A DNA stretch of 64,000 nt from Timema cristinae (Eukaryota > Arthropoda > Insecta > Phasmatodea > Timematidae): the NCBI GenBank assembly GCA_039000515.1, contig JBCFYV010011172.1, positions 76,331,427 to 76,395,426 on the forward strand, given 5' to 3'. The position numbers and the translations under genes were made by a program. How positions within the stretch are numbered: position 1 is the first letter of the stretch; the number at the start of each line of letters is the position of its first letter. Shown in pieces: positions 13,025-24,082 of this stretch. The notes under the pieces were generated by a model. The model was not told the origin of the DNA and searched no databases. It worked only from the letters and a program-made list of their open reading frames with translations.

Positions 13025-13225
13025 TTTGGGCCAGCACTGTTGGGCACGTGGAATAAAGTGTCAGGCAGTTTAGTATGCTAATGAAGAGGGGGTTGGGATT
13101 CTAATCCCAGCCAGTGTATTTCCTAAATGGTTTCCCGATCTTCTTATACGCAAATGCATATACACTTAATCTAAATTATACCTAGCCCCCTCATACCTCT
13201 GCAATATGTAATATTATATGTTAAT
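13025..13225 (+). repeat. SINE family A, plus strand, diverged
   Basis: The head has a B-box-like 'gggattctaatcccag', then 'cctaaatggtttcccgatct' and 'acgcaaatgcat'. The conserved tail is lost. Confidence 0.6.
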
Positions 13226-13324
13226 TAATTTTTATGATAAAATTAAGTTGTATTTTTGGAATTTGATTGCAATTTGATCTTAACAACTTTTAATCATCAG
13301 TATAGGAGTTCACAGAGATAAACC

Positions 13325-13566
13325 CGCTTCAATGGCTGTGTGATCTAACACGCTAATATCATGTTGGACTAGAATGTCTAAGACCATATGATCGGGGTTA
13401 GATCCCGGTCGGGTGCACTGAGGGTGGTTTTTCTAATTGGTTTCCCACTCTCCCTCCACGCAACTGCGGGTTAATTCGCTCTAAATTAAGCCTTCCCGAT
13501 TCCTAACCCACTAGTGTAATTAGTACATAGGCGTGTAAAACGAACGGGTAGTAAGACTTGGTGCTA
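13325..13566 (+). repeat. SINE family A, full length, plus strand
   Basis: The tRNA-like head carries the B box GGGGTTAGATCCCGG. It is followed by the body 'actgagggtggtttttcta', 'ctccctccacgcaactgcgg' and 'cctaacccactagtgtaatt', and by the common tail AACGAACGGGTAGTAAGACT. AGAGATAAAC-like words flank both ends as an imperfect target duplication. Confidence 0.8.
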
Positions 13567-13993
13567 AAAAAAGAGATATAAACAGTAAAATGTAGATTTC
13601 CTCTCTTTCCCTCTTCAACAACTTTATTTCCATTTTATTCTGTTCAATAAACTTGTGAAACATATAATGTTTCTTTGCAATGTGTTTAGCTAAAACTTAA
13701 TTTTCTTATTTGTAAATTTTTCAAAAACTTTTTTGTTGTTGCTAAAATTGGTTCTTCAAACTCACATAATTATCTCAGAATTATGTTCAGATCCTCTAAA
13801 ATCCCCTCCCACAAGGTTAAATTTCTGAAATTTTCTCTCGAGGAGGGCACCACACCCCTGGTATATGGGATCCTAATTCCCCCCACCCTAAAATCCACAT
13901 GGGCACCCTTGTACAGCTATCCCGGGAGAATAGTAAGATGAGTAATACGCACAACTGTAAAAAAAAAAAATCTAGCTCGTACATACTACACGG

Positions 13994-14217
13994 CTGTGGT
14001 GGGCAACCCTGTCGCTAATCACCAAAAGTGGCGAATCTGCCATAAAAGTGTGGCGAATTTTAGTTTGCCAACTCTCTCAGTAGAATAAACTTTTCCTGGT
14101 GTGTTTGTGGTAACTTGATATTTCCTGTAACGTTGTTTCTCAATTTTTACATGTGTCGAATTTTACATCTCATTCGCAGGACCTGTGGCTACATTGAAAA
14201 ATATGTTGCCCACCTCT
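13994..14217. mobile_element. Probable hAT-type MITE
   Basis: The left end CTGTGGTGGGCAACC and the inverted right end CAGAGGTGGGCAACA match at most positions. The flanks ctacacgg and ctttacag agree at five of eight bases. Confidence 0.5.
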
Positions 14218-14452
14218 GCTTTACAGTATCAAATGTTCGACAAGTCACCATGGCTGTGTTCCTGATGGCTGACGATTTCACACGTCCAGATACTTTGCTG
14301 ATGAACCTCTGTTGCGCAATAGTAAGAGCATTTCCGTGCCATCTCAAAGACTTGTATGTACTAGTTTCACCATTGCAATAGTTTATTACCATTCAATATC
14401 ATGTATTAAGTATTTTCTAAGGAAGTGTGTATCTCTACAGTATAGTACAGTA

Positions 14453-14671
14453 GCTCCGTGGCTTCTTTGGTGCTGACTTGACAGTTCACAGCTGACTTCT
14501 GACAATCAGCATTTAGATATATAAGTAAATTTTGACTGTCAGAAGTGACAGCTGCTAAACACATGTTTTTGCAGATCATATGGTTCGGCGTAGGGATACA
14601 TAATTTAGTCTGGTAACTTTTCAAAGCTGTCAGCTGTGAGCCGTCACTCAGCACCAAAGAAGCCACAGGGC
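14453..14671. mobile_element. MITE with about 40-bp TIRs and TA flanks
   Basis: Left GCTCCGTGGCTTCTTTGGTG and the inverted right end GCCCTGTGGCTTCTTTGGTG are followed by further matching bases (ctga..ttcacagctgac / ctcacagctgac). TA flanks both ends, suggesting a Tc1/mariner-type element of 219 bp. Confidence 0.72.
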
Positions 14672-14866
14672 TACCGTAGGTCAAATATGTACTTCATTTC
14701 AAACAAAATACACCAATGAGGTCGAAGTGTGTGCATGTCATATTTTGTTTTCGTGTTTAGAGTGTGAACATGCCCTTATAATCGAGAGTTGATGAGGGTT
14801 AATATATCCGCAGGCGAGTATTTGATGAATCAAGCCCTATAAAAAAAATTAGATCCAGCATAGTAT

Positions 14867-14884
14867 TCCCCCCCCCCCCCCCCC
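14867..14884. repeat. Poly-C tract
   Basis: A run of about 17 C; a likely site of length error. Confidence 0.85.
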
Positions 14885-15017
14885 ATTTCACTCTGTTGTG
14901 TTTCAAGAGCATTTTAATGTTAGAAAATATTTTTTTTAAATTGTATTCATAATAAGTTAAGGGTAGGCATTTCAAAATAACACTAGCGGTAAAAAAAATA
15001 CCGCGGCTCTATTATTA

Positions 15018-15270
15018 ACTAGTTTCTTCTCAACTTTGGTAGAAACTTATTAGCTAACACTTAACAAAGTCAATTTTTAGCTTTGTGCAGCCCTGATATA
15101 AAGTATAGCACTCATTACATCTAATAAATTCTCAACTTTGTGCAGCCCTGTTAATATAAACTATTTACATTTAAAAGATAATATATTCTCAATATTGTGC
15201 ATCCCTCATATTAGCTATTAACACTATCTCGTCGGTCCTCGAATTTGTGCAACCCTTATACTAACGCTTT
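15018..15270. repeat. Degenerate tandem repeat, about 60-bp
   Basis: Variants of 'ttctcaactttgtgcagccc' recur at about 15025, 15080, 15130, 15190 and 15240. Confidence 0.65.
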
Positions 15271-15711
15271 GGTGCTGATTAATCTCGTAATCACTCGATC
15301 TAAGTGACGCGTTACTTAGAAGTGCGACTGCCCACGTAATGAGAACACGGCTGTTGTCCGTCATTGTTTTAAACTCGATACGTTCCTAGAAGTACCGGAC
15401 ACGCGGTTTGTTTGATTGCATAAATAAACCTATAAAATTACTGTCCATGACTCAACTTGGATTAAGCTGCTATTTTTAGAGGAGTTGCTATGGAAATAAA
15501 GGTCACGCATGTTTTCTAAGGAGTATGTGAATGGATATCCGCGATTTGGTCGAAATCTACAGAGTCATGATGAGGGCGAATTTTAAATATAATTCACTTG
15601 AGACTGGGTCTGTTAGCTTTTGAAAAAAAAAAAAGTTTAAATATAATTTATCAGAGATTAATACTTTCAAGGTAAATTATTTTTCAACAAAATATATTTG
15701 TTTTGGTTTTT

Positions 15712-15785
15712 TTTAGCACCTCGTTTTACTACCCGTCCGTGTTATGCGTGTATGTACTAATTACGCTAATAGTACTGTAGTTTGT
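15712..15785 (-). repeat. SINE 3' tail, minus strand, 5'-truncated
   Basis: The inverse common tail (tagcacctcgttttactacc, cgtccgtgttatgcgt) is followed by 'gtactaattacgctaatag', then similarity stops. Confidence 0.7.
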
Positions 15786-16002
15786 TTTCAAAAGCGATTT
15801 GACGTGACAAGGTAGACGGTGAGCTCCTGCTTGCCAAAATATTTGCCCTCCCACAGGTTCTCTCAAATTTGTGGTTTGTTTCTCCAAAACATCAAGGACT
15901 TTATACCGAAAATGTAATCAAAGATGCGAATGACATCCTTGTATACTCGATAAATCGCGATTCATGTCTCCATAGCACGGTAAACAAATGGTGATATTCA
16001 CC

Positions 16003-16890
16003 CATGGCCGTAGGAAGGATTTAATATTGGGGAGGAGGTTTCAAAATCTTAAGTTTATGACATGATGTTAAGACTAACTACTAAACCACAAGATATAGAA
16101 ACATTGTTACTCCACACAGTAGTGATGGAACTTTATTTGCGTAAGAGAGGAGGTAGGTTCAACTAACAAAATTGTTTTTTAGGGACTTTCTACCCTTCTC
16201 TCCCTCAGTTAATGTTAGAAAATTGAATGCTCCTAGAAGCTATTTGTAGTGGTCCTCGTTTGGATAATGTTTGAAAACTATACTCTTTTAACAGCTGTTT
16301 TAAGATAGTGTCCTCATCCTCGAAATATTTTGAAATTTAGCTACTCCTAGAGGCTATTTGAAGTAGTCCTCCCACGGCAAATTTTGAAAATTTGGATGAA
16401 TTAAATCACCCTAGAATCTATTTGAAGTGGTCCTCACCCATCATTTTTTTTAAAGTCTGGAATAACCTAAAAGCTATTTAGAGTATTTTTCGCCTAATTT
16501 TCTTAAAAAATTTATATGCCTATAAAAGCTATTTGAAGTGGTCTTCCACTAGACTTTTTTTTTTAAATTAGATGCACATAGAAACGGTTGAAAGTGATCT
16601 TCCTACAAAATATTTTTTAAAATTGAATGCTATTGGAAGCTAATTAGAGTGGTGGCCCCCATGGGTATTATTTATCTTAAAAATTGGATGTCTCTAGAAG
16701 GCATTTAGACTAATATTCGTCTGGAGATTTGCTGAAAATTGAATGCCTTTAGGAGATTTGAAGTTTGATACAAGGCCATCTTTAAGTTCCACATTAAAAA
16801 CTTTGGAAAATGTATGGGGGGGGGGGGGGGTTGAAACCCATAGACCCCCCTCCCTTCATCCATGTTTACCTCCTAATAGTTCCTGTCTTG
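16003..16890 (+). mobile_element. Non-autonomous element with degenerate internal repeats
   Basis: It starts with CATGGCCGTAGGAAGGATTT and ends near 'gacccccctcccttcatcca', after a poly-G run at 16817-16831. In between (about 16195-16770) eight or nine diverged units of about 65 bp carry 'gaatgctcctagaagctatt', 'tgaagtggtcctc' and an A/T-rich spacer. A 124-bp relative at 21095-21218 (inverted) shares both ends, and a further relative lies within the hAT element at 24370. Superfamily unknown. Confidence 0.55.
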
Positions 16891-17027
16891 ACATACCTCA
16901 TGCACCCACTCGTTTACGTGATCGTTTTGACGACTCCATTTTGCACAACCTAGAAAAGTGCCACCCTGCTCCGCTCGTAGTAGCTTCTCCTCATCTTGCT
17001 GTCTGTGTGTACGTACCCCTACCCTTA

Positions 17028-17391
17028 TAGGGCCCCTACACGAGCAGTCAGACTGTCAGTATTAATTAGGTAATAACTAACCTGCAGGGGCAGTACTGAT
17101 GGAGTGATGGCCGGACCGACTAAAAGACTGGTGTGATCAGAATCTACTGATCGCATCAGTCTCGGAAGTGACGGGAGAGAGTGACAGTAAAACTGACCGT
17201 GTACGCGCGCTCGTCAGTATTTCCTTCCCTCTCAGTGGCAAACATAGTCTGCCCACACCCTTTACTTATCACCCATTTTGTTGCACGTTGCACGCAGGAG
17301 CCGAGACTGATAACAATAATGATACAAAGACTGACCGTGTACGGTTTCGTTGCAAATATTGGTGCAGTCTGGCTGATCGTGTAGGGCCCTA
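17028..17391. mobile_element. Harbinger-like MITE, 364 bp, TTA duplication
   Basis: The left end TAGGGCCCCTACACGAGCAG and the inverted right end TAGGGCCCTACACGATCAGC continue with CAGACTG in both. TTA directly flanks each side (17025-17027 and 17392-17394), as expected for PIF/Harbinger. The interior is non-coding. Confidence 0.78.
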
Positions 17392-17447
17392 TTACATGCG
17401 ACTGTGACGTCATTAAAGACAACAAATTTTGCAAGTTGCAGTACTTT

Positions 17448-17689
17448 TTTTTACCCTCTGCGTCTTAGTACTCGTACGGGTTTTACGCATATGTACTAAT
17501 TCTACTAATGTATGAGGGATGAGGAAGGTTGAGTTTAGAGGATGAGTAACCGGATTTGCGTGGAGGGAAAGTGGAGAACAATCTAGGGAAAACTACCATC
17601 CAGAAAAAACTACCTTCTATACACCCAACCGGGTTTCGAACCTCTATCTCACTGTTATCGACAGTCTAGTCTATTGCGAAAGTGATGCC
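17448..17689 (-). repeat. SINE family A, minus strand
   Basis: Complete in reverse: tail (ctgcgtcttagtactcgtac), 'gtactaattctactaatg', the body and a tRNA-like head with B-box 'gggtttcgaacc'. Its 5' end abuts the Harbinger-like element at 17693. Confidence 0.78.
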
Positions 17690-17692
17690 TCA

Positions 17693-18290
17693 GGGGACGG
17701 CCAGACTGGGCGAGCGACTAAAATAGAACACATTGTGTATGAAGTGCAATGAGCGAGGATAAAATGAAATGGGTTTATGAGATGTGGCACTTAGCGACGA
17801 CTAATAGAAATGTTAAGAAGTGCCAGACTGAGCGACGACTAAAATAGAACACATTGGTTGTAATGAGATGGGGCCAGACTGAGCGAGCGACTAAAATAGA
17901 ACACATTGTTGAAATGAAGTGGCCAACTGAGCGAGCGACTAAAATAGAACACATTGGTTGTAATGATGTGGCCAGATGACAGCGACTAAATGAACATTGG
18001 TAAGAGTGGCCAGACTTGAGCGAGCGACTAAAATAGAACATGGTTGAGATTGCCAACTTGACGACGACTAATAAACATGTTGTAATGAGAGGTGGCCAGA
18101 CTTGAGCGAGCGACTAAAATAGAACACATTGGTTGTAATGAGAGGTGGCCAGACTTGAGCGAGCGACTAAAATAGAACACATTGGTTGTAATGAGATGTG
18201 GCCAGACTTGAGCGAGCGACTAAAATAGAACACATTGGTTGTAATGAGAGGTGGCCAGACTTGAGCGAGCGAGTGACTGAGCGCGCATGC
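17693..18290. repeat. About 62-bp tandem array derived from a transposon end
   Basis: About nine to ten units of GGCCAGACTTGAGCGAGCGA followed by CTAAAATAGAACACATTGGT and tgtaatgaga. The left units are eroded by deletions, the right units nearly identical. The first part of the unit is the element terminus, and the other genomic copy (40976-42396) has only about one unit at this end. Confidence 0.88.
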
Positions 18291-18713
18291 TCGACCCGGT
18301 ACAGTCTAGTTTACAGGCGCTAGGCAATATTATTGTATGTTGGTTCATTGAGTGCTAGGAAAACTTTTCATTTTGACATTTTTATTACTATCGATAGGTT
18401 TGGCACACTTGCTACTAACGGCCTCATTTAGTTGGTAAGATCATTAACCATACCTATATGTGTATATAACTGATATGTTAAAATACTTCAATATTATAAT
18501 CAAATTAGGCCTTTACAAATAAAATCACCATTAGCGTGGGGAGAGGATGAGAAAACCACAATAATAAATCACCCTCAGTTCCCTTAGCCAAGATTCGAAC
18601 CTTTGCTTCCTTGTCAACAACTATCGAGAGCTATTAGTTAATCACGCGCTCGATCGCCAGTTTGGCCGCCCAGTCGCACGCTCGCTCGCATGCTTGTCAG
18701 TCTGGCCGAACCC
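17693..18713 (-). mobile_element. Harbinger-like element, copy 1, 1021 bp
   Basis: The left end GGGGACGGCCAGACTGGGCG and the inverted right end GGGTTCGGCCAGACTGACAA are TIRs. TCA flanks both sides (17690-17692 and 18714-18716), a 3-bp duplication. Reversed, it is colinear with the 1421-bp element at 40976-42396. It holds an internal tRNA-SINE-like block (18526-18660). Its left half is amplified into a tandem array (17693-18290). No transposase is present. Confidence 0.8.
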
Positions 18714-18939
18714 TCAGAATATTCGACCCCTAAAGAGGATCAGTTGGTTTTGACTTTAATGCGTGGGCTTGGAAAAAAACATTATTCTGGACACCATTAT
18801 CTCTGTGCAAGCGCAAGACTCCAATGATGCTGACATCATACACCCTCTTAGCTTCTCGGCGGCCATGTACAGTACTGAGCTACGGAAGACTAGACTACAA
18901 ACGCACCACTGCATTTGATCCGTTTGTTTTCTCTTTCAG

Positions 18940-18962
18940 AGCTACTGGACGGAAAGACTCCG
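18940..18962 (+). other. Possible 23-nt microexon
   Basis: A strong acceptor (TTTGTTTTCTCTTTCAG) and a donor-like GTAGGT bracket 23 bases. There is no supporting homology or neighbouring exon. Confidence 0.15.
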
Positions 18963-19030
18963 GTAGGTCACCGCGGTGTTCACAGTCAGACCTTTTGTTT
19001 CGTATACACGGACAATGTTTACGTGCTTAA

Positions 19031-19540
19031 TTCAGTGCAACTACAATTAAACTATTACCTTGTGATCGGCCAACTATAAAGTGGTTTATGTAAATTCCAT
19101 CCCGTATTAAATGTACACAAAGTGAAACAAAATACTAAATACAATAGGAAACAATAAAAAAACTAAATAAAATTCCTTCATTATAAAGAATTATCTTATT
19201 AAATTTTTGTAATGTGTATTATTTATAACAGCTTATGTAATATGTGACTACAAAAATATTATTTACTGCTATTGTTTTCTTAGTTGTGATCAGCTTCACT
19301 AGTTTGATATGGTATAGTAGAAGATATTATTCCCTTTCTTTCTTCGTAGTAAAACAAAAATGTATACCTTGTGGAACCTTATTTACGCTTATGTTTACTT
19401 AATTATTAAGTAATTCAAGACAAAGAGGCGTTTCTTCACTATGATATTTTTTTTATTAGGTTTGACTTCTATACTAAAGTTGAAAAATATGATCATGTGG
19501 AAATAAATATGTGAAATGTAACGACAAAGTTTTCATTATT
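19031..19540. other. AT-rich region, nothing recognised
   Basis: No transposon ends, tandem repeats or coding signal were seen. Confidence 0.5.
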
Positions 19541-20197
19541 CAGGGTTGCCACTATTTTCTTATTACCAAATTCCCTGTGTTTTCCAGGTTTTCCAGAGAA
19601 AATTTTCATTTTTCCAGACACCTAATAGATATTATAAATATAATTATAGAGGCATTTAATTTAGTTTTAAAGAAAATTTTAGAAATGAAGAGTGGTAATT
19701 TGTCATTGGAAGCATGTTTTATTGTGCAAGAGAAACACATGTTTAAGAATTATTTGGAAAATGATGAGAAATGAATGAATTTTCTAGAAGGAAAATTGGT
19801 TATATTTTCTGTCTACCCTAAATGGAATGAAAAAAAAAAAAGGGAAATACCAAAAATACAATTTTGAGTTTAAATGTGGGGGTGGAACGAGACGTTTGTC
19901 TCATTAGCGGGGGTGAGTGGAGGAAGCAGAAAATGCGCGGCATTTGCCGAACGAAAACGAGTCGTCTCAGTTGCACTCAGGACTTATTTCAAGCTGATGA
20001 GTTGCTGGTAAGCATAGTCATCATAAATGAGACGTGTTCCGATCAGACTGCTCAATTCTCCAGTTACAAATTTTAGTCTATATTGTTCCGCTTGCAAGCA
20101 CTTTATTGCCCAAATTCACTAACAAATTCCAGTAAATTCTAGCTTTTTGGTGAAATTCCCTGTGTTTTCCCGGTTTTCCAGGTGCATGGCAACCCTG
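19541..20197. mobile_element. hAT-type element, 657 bp
   Basis: The left end CAGGGTTGCCACTATTTTC and the inverted right end CAGGGTTGCCATGCACCTGG are TIRs. Both are followed by 'ttccctgtgttttcc' blocks in mirrored positions. I could not confirm an 8-bp duplication. A related left half lies at 53163-53280. Confidence 0.7.
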
Positions 20198-20984
20198 TTA
20201 TTGTAACTTATTTAATTTATTTCGTTCATGTTTTTGAGGGACGCAATTTACGTAGCACTCTCATAATTAGAGAACAGAATTTATACATGAGCTTATAATG
20301 GTCAGGACGGAATTTACCATAAACGATATCAAGGCGGTTACTAACAAAACAAGTAATTATCATGGAAACTTGGAACGCGCATGACATAGTTATCACTCAA
20401 CGATTTTCAATTACAAGCGCGTGCGCAGAAGAAATAAAAGTTTTATTAACATTAAAAACTTGCACAGCGATATCCTTGGCTTTCAAACATAAGTAAAAAT
20501 AAAATATTGCTATTTTTAAGAAAAGTTTTGATGGAAGTGGTTTTGATTAAATTTATTTTAGAGGCATTGCCATAATTAAAATTAATACTACGGATTGTTT
20601 CAAAATAACAAACGTATAGTATACATTTTTATGAAATTAATTTTATTTTTGTAACATTATTATTGTGAACGTTACAATAAAAAGCAATGGCCACGTGAAT
20701 GTGCGTCGAATATGTCCTATGTCTGCTTTGCTGTTTATTTTGTGATAGCAGCCATCATTATTTAAATGAAAATGAATTAAGCATGAACACATCGCTCATG
20801 TGTATGGGGCAGCGCCATTACGCTATCAGATCAAGGTTTGAAACCCGGCAAGGGAGCACGGTGAAGCATTAGATAATGTAGCCTACACTAGGAGCGTCCC
20901 AGATGATAATAGCTCTTGAGTTGTGTTTTTTTATTCCGGATGAAACACCCAACGATACCTTTACATGCTATTTGGATATTTGCA

Positions 20985-21290
20985 TTAACGGAATAGGAAT
21001 TGGGAGGTAGAACTTATAGGAAATATTCCCAAATTTGTGTAAAGTGAGAAACCATCTAGGAAAAAATCCACAATTCACTCGGCTGGGATTCGAGAAAGAG
21101 CATCGAAAAAAGGGGGTGGGTCTATAAAAATTAAATAAAGCTTATATTAGTTAAAGAATATTTTATAAAAGACCCCTTCCCCCCTCACCCCAAAATAATA
21201 AGCTATCTACGACCTTGTATTCGAGCCCCGACCTTTCAGTCATCAGCAAACTAGGCAGACGAAGAAGACGCCTTAACCCACCATGACACA
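20985..21290 (-). repeat. SINE family A, minus strand, split by a 124-bp insertion
   Basis: The 3' body lies at 20985-21087 (attaacggaataggaattgg ... ctcggctgggattcgag), and the tRNA-like head resumes at 21219 (attcgagccccgacct ...). ATTCGAG at 21088-21094 and 21219-21225 is a 7-bp duplication flanking the insert. Confidence 0.75.
21095..21218 (-). mobile_element. 124-bp non-autonomous insertion with 7-bp TSD
   Basis: On the minus strand it starts ACAAGGTCGTAGATAGCTTA, then TTTTGGGG and GAGGGGGG, and ends AGACCCACCCCCTTTTTTCG. Both ends resemble those of the 16003-16890 element. It is a minimal deletion derivative without internal repeats. Confidence 0.65.
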
Positions 21291-22239
21291 AATTTGGGAT
21301 TTAGTGTGTTTAACGCCTGAAAACATTTTAAACGTGTCATTCGAAATTGGTTGACGGAGCTTTCTAAAAAACTTACTTTATTTGAGTTTAGTAGTTACCT
21401 TAATAGTTAGTTTCTAGGTCGTGTGTTTAAGTCATATTTTGTTTGAAGAGCAACCTAAACAACCAACAAAGTAGACTTACCTCAGCAGCATGTTTCATGC
21501 CTTTCTAAACACATGTTATATCAATCAGCGACTTACAAACTTAACCTGGGACAGCAAGACTAGTTCTACATACACAGCCCTTGATATTTACAAACAAGAT
21601 GACAGGACGAACCCGTCAACAAATATTAAATATTGTTGTCTGACCCATCTGGAATTTAACCGGGCTCTCCTAGACTTGCGGTTGACACTCTGACCACTCA
21701 GCCATAGAGACGGGACGCAACGAGGGCCGCCCCTCCCCTCGTGCCCTAATGACGTCAGTCCCATATCCTTAAAAGCCCGATGTGAGAAGATAAACACAGC
21801 CCCATTCCAAGCTTGTTCTGGGTCATGTACACTATAAAGTGACAACTTGTTCCTCTGTGTGTCGGGTACGTTACAGTACATGTGAGCTGGGGAAAAGAAG
21901 GGGTACCACTTTACTTCTAGCGGCGTCGCCATTTCAAACTGTTTTTAGTGTCGCGTTTCACAGACTGTGACAACTTTGATAGCTGTCAAGATAAAATAAC
22001 ATCAACGTTGGGGCAACTCTAGATATTTATTTTACATGCGCTAAATGTTCTTTCTATGGCAATCTAGCTCACTCACTATTTATCATTAGTATTATTATGT
22101 TCATTGTTTTACCGGGAGGCCTAAGGCCTAAAGTCACTTGGCCTTAACAGTAACAGTAAGACCAAAAGTCAGTTATCCTAAAAATTAATATAATAAATTA
22201 CTTCTTGGCCTAATGAAAGGTATACCTTTCCAGGCTATC

Positions 22240-22452
22240 CACTACAACAAAGGGGCTAGGGGCTGAGAAACGTAGAGTTTAGAAGAAATGTAGCCTCATT
22301 TGCGTGGGAGGAGAGAGAGAGAGTGGGGAAATCATTGAGACGAAACCACCTTCTGAAATCCAGCCGAGATTTGATCCCCAACTTCCCCAGAACCTGAAAA
22401 CATGTATAGATGAACTTGACGTTTAGTCCAAGCTCCCCACCGATGCGGATGG
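22240..22452 (-). repeat. SINE family A, minus strand, tail missing
   Basis: The reverse body (cctcatttgcgtgggaggag, tggggaaatcattgag) is followed by a head with 'gagatttgatccccaactt' and 'tgacgtttagtcc'. Confidence 0.65.
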
Positions 22453-22499
22453 ATTGTACTATACGTACCAATCAAATATAAATTGTGCCAACCTGCATT

Positions 22500-22760
22500 T
22501 CCAATAGGGATGAACACTGACGACGAAGAGTATATATTCTTAGAGGCTTCGATTATATTATTGAAGCACTCGTATTAATAAATCTGGTCTACAGCACACC
22601 CAAAGTGACGCATTCAACCCTCAAACGCGCTAGTCGATACGTGACTGTAAGAGAAGGGGAATCGCTGCTATTGCTTCAGTTGGAACTAATTTGGTAACAT
22701 TCTTGGGATAAATTAAGCTGAAGTGGAAACTTTAAGACAGTTGATATATCGAGTGCATCC
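22500..22760 (+). repeat. Repeat family E, copy 1
   Basis: It contains the family string 'ggtctacagcacacccaaag', then 'gacgcattcaaccctcaaac', 'gctattgcttcagttggaac' and 'ttggtaacattcttgg'. Other copies lie at 25805, 26980 (minus), 29385 and 51180. No open frame, TIR or LTR pair was recognised. Confidence 0.65.
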
Positions 22761-23076
22761 GGTTCATGTGAATAGGTGGACTCTTTTCCTAAAAAATCTC
22801 GCACCAGAAGCGCTAGTGAACCACCGGAGTTGTCAACTCCTCCGACACAGTATCTTCGCCAGTGTGCTCCTACAGTAGTTATCACCCAAACCTGACTAGT
22901 CAGGTCGATTGTTTGGAAAACAAACCAGAAACTAACCCGTATAAAAGCTAGTAGACCGTATTTGGTCTGAAAGTGTTCAGAGTCGACCTTGTTGACTGGG
23001 GAGGAGGGGGGAGGGCATCATTTGTCGCTGCTTGTCGCGTCCTTCAAGCACAGCGGGAGTACTCAATCCATTCACG

Positions 23077-23174
23077 GTAGGAATTACTCTCTGAAAGGTC
23101 TTTTTTCCTACCAGTATCCTACTATATATTAGAGTTCTGGTAGGGAAAAAGGCCTTTCAGAAAACCATTCCTAC
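23077..23174. mobile_element. Foldback hairpin MITE, copy 1
   Basis: The arms CTGAAAGGTCTTTTTTCCTA + CCAG and CTGGTAGGGAAAAAGGCCTT + TCAG are inverse complements with few mismatches, around a loop of about 22 bp. The outer arms read GTAGGAAT and ATTCCTAC. A second copy at 50911-51006 keeps both arms. Confidence 0.8.
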
Positions 23175-23867
23175 GCTGAACAGACTTTACGTCAGAATGA
23201 GGCTTCGTTCGAGCGGCTCCTACAGTCGGGTCGCCATTACAAGAGCTTTCTATAGCATAGACACAACAAACGTAGTAATCTTACATATATTAAAATTGAC
23301 ACTATCTCTCAAAACTCACAGATGCCGAACATAGAATAATTTGTATTAGACCTGTGTTACCGTTATTAGGACTATATATTGGGTAGATCAGCCGCGCATT
23401 CTTCCTCCTGACTTTCAGATAGGTTTTTATTCCGTTGCTTCACTTCTCCTGACATGAGGTGGTGGGGTAAGGGTAAAGAGGTTAAGATTAGACAGAGACA
23501 GACGCTGTAGTTCAAGATAACAGCACAGAGCTTTTCATTTTAAGACACGAGGCCTGCCTGCTTCGATTGATACTTTCTTACTTACCGTGGCGGCCCCTTT
23601 AATATACATAATCACAGGATTTTATGTATAGTAACCAACAGTTCTGGTGAATGCGATAAACGTTTCACGTTGTGGTCAAATTATTCACATTAACATGTTA
23701 TTATGTAGAATAACCAGCACCCTCTGGTTAAAGGGATGAATCTAACGTTTGAACCCGAGTCCCTGTTTGAGTCATACGTGACGTATGTTTGCGTAAGCCT
23801 AATTGAGGTCCATCTTTTATTGAGTGCGGACGTGTGGTGTTATCTTGATATGGAATCTGTTCTTTTA

Positions 23868-23902
23868 ACCTAACCCAATCTAACCTAACCTAACCTAACC
23901 TT
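23868..23902. repeat. Interstitial telomere-like (CCTAA)n
   Basis: Four clean and some degenerate CTAAC/CCTAA units, equal to TTAGG on the other strand. Confidence 0.6.
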
Positions 23903-24082
23903 CGGAATATTATAATTGATCACTTCAGCCAAACAAGTGTTGTTTGTAAAATAACCTGTTAAAATAATAAATTGCATGTATTTAACCACATTTATCACCG
24001 ATATCGGCTAATTTGGAAAATAACCAGTTATTATGCCTAGTTACTACTTTATTACTTTAACGCTGACATATATACTCTACCA

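Noticed and set aside
17775..18056. 93-codon minus-strand frame
   Set aside because: It consists of tandem units from the transposon-end array.
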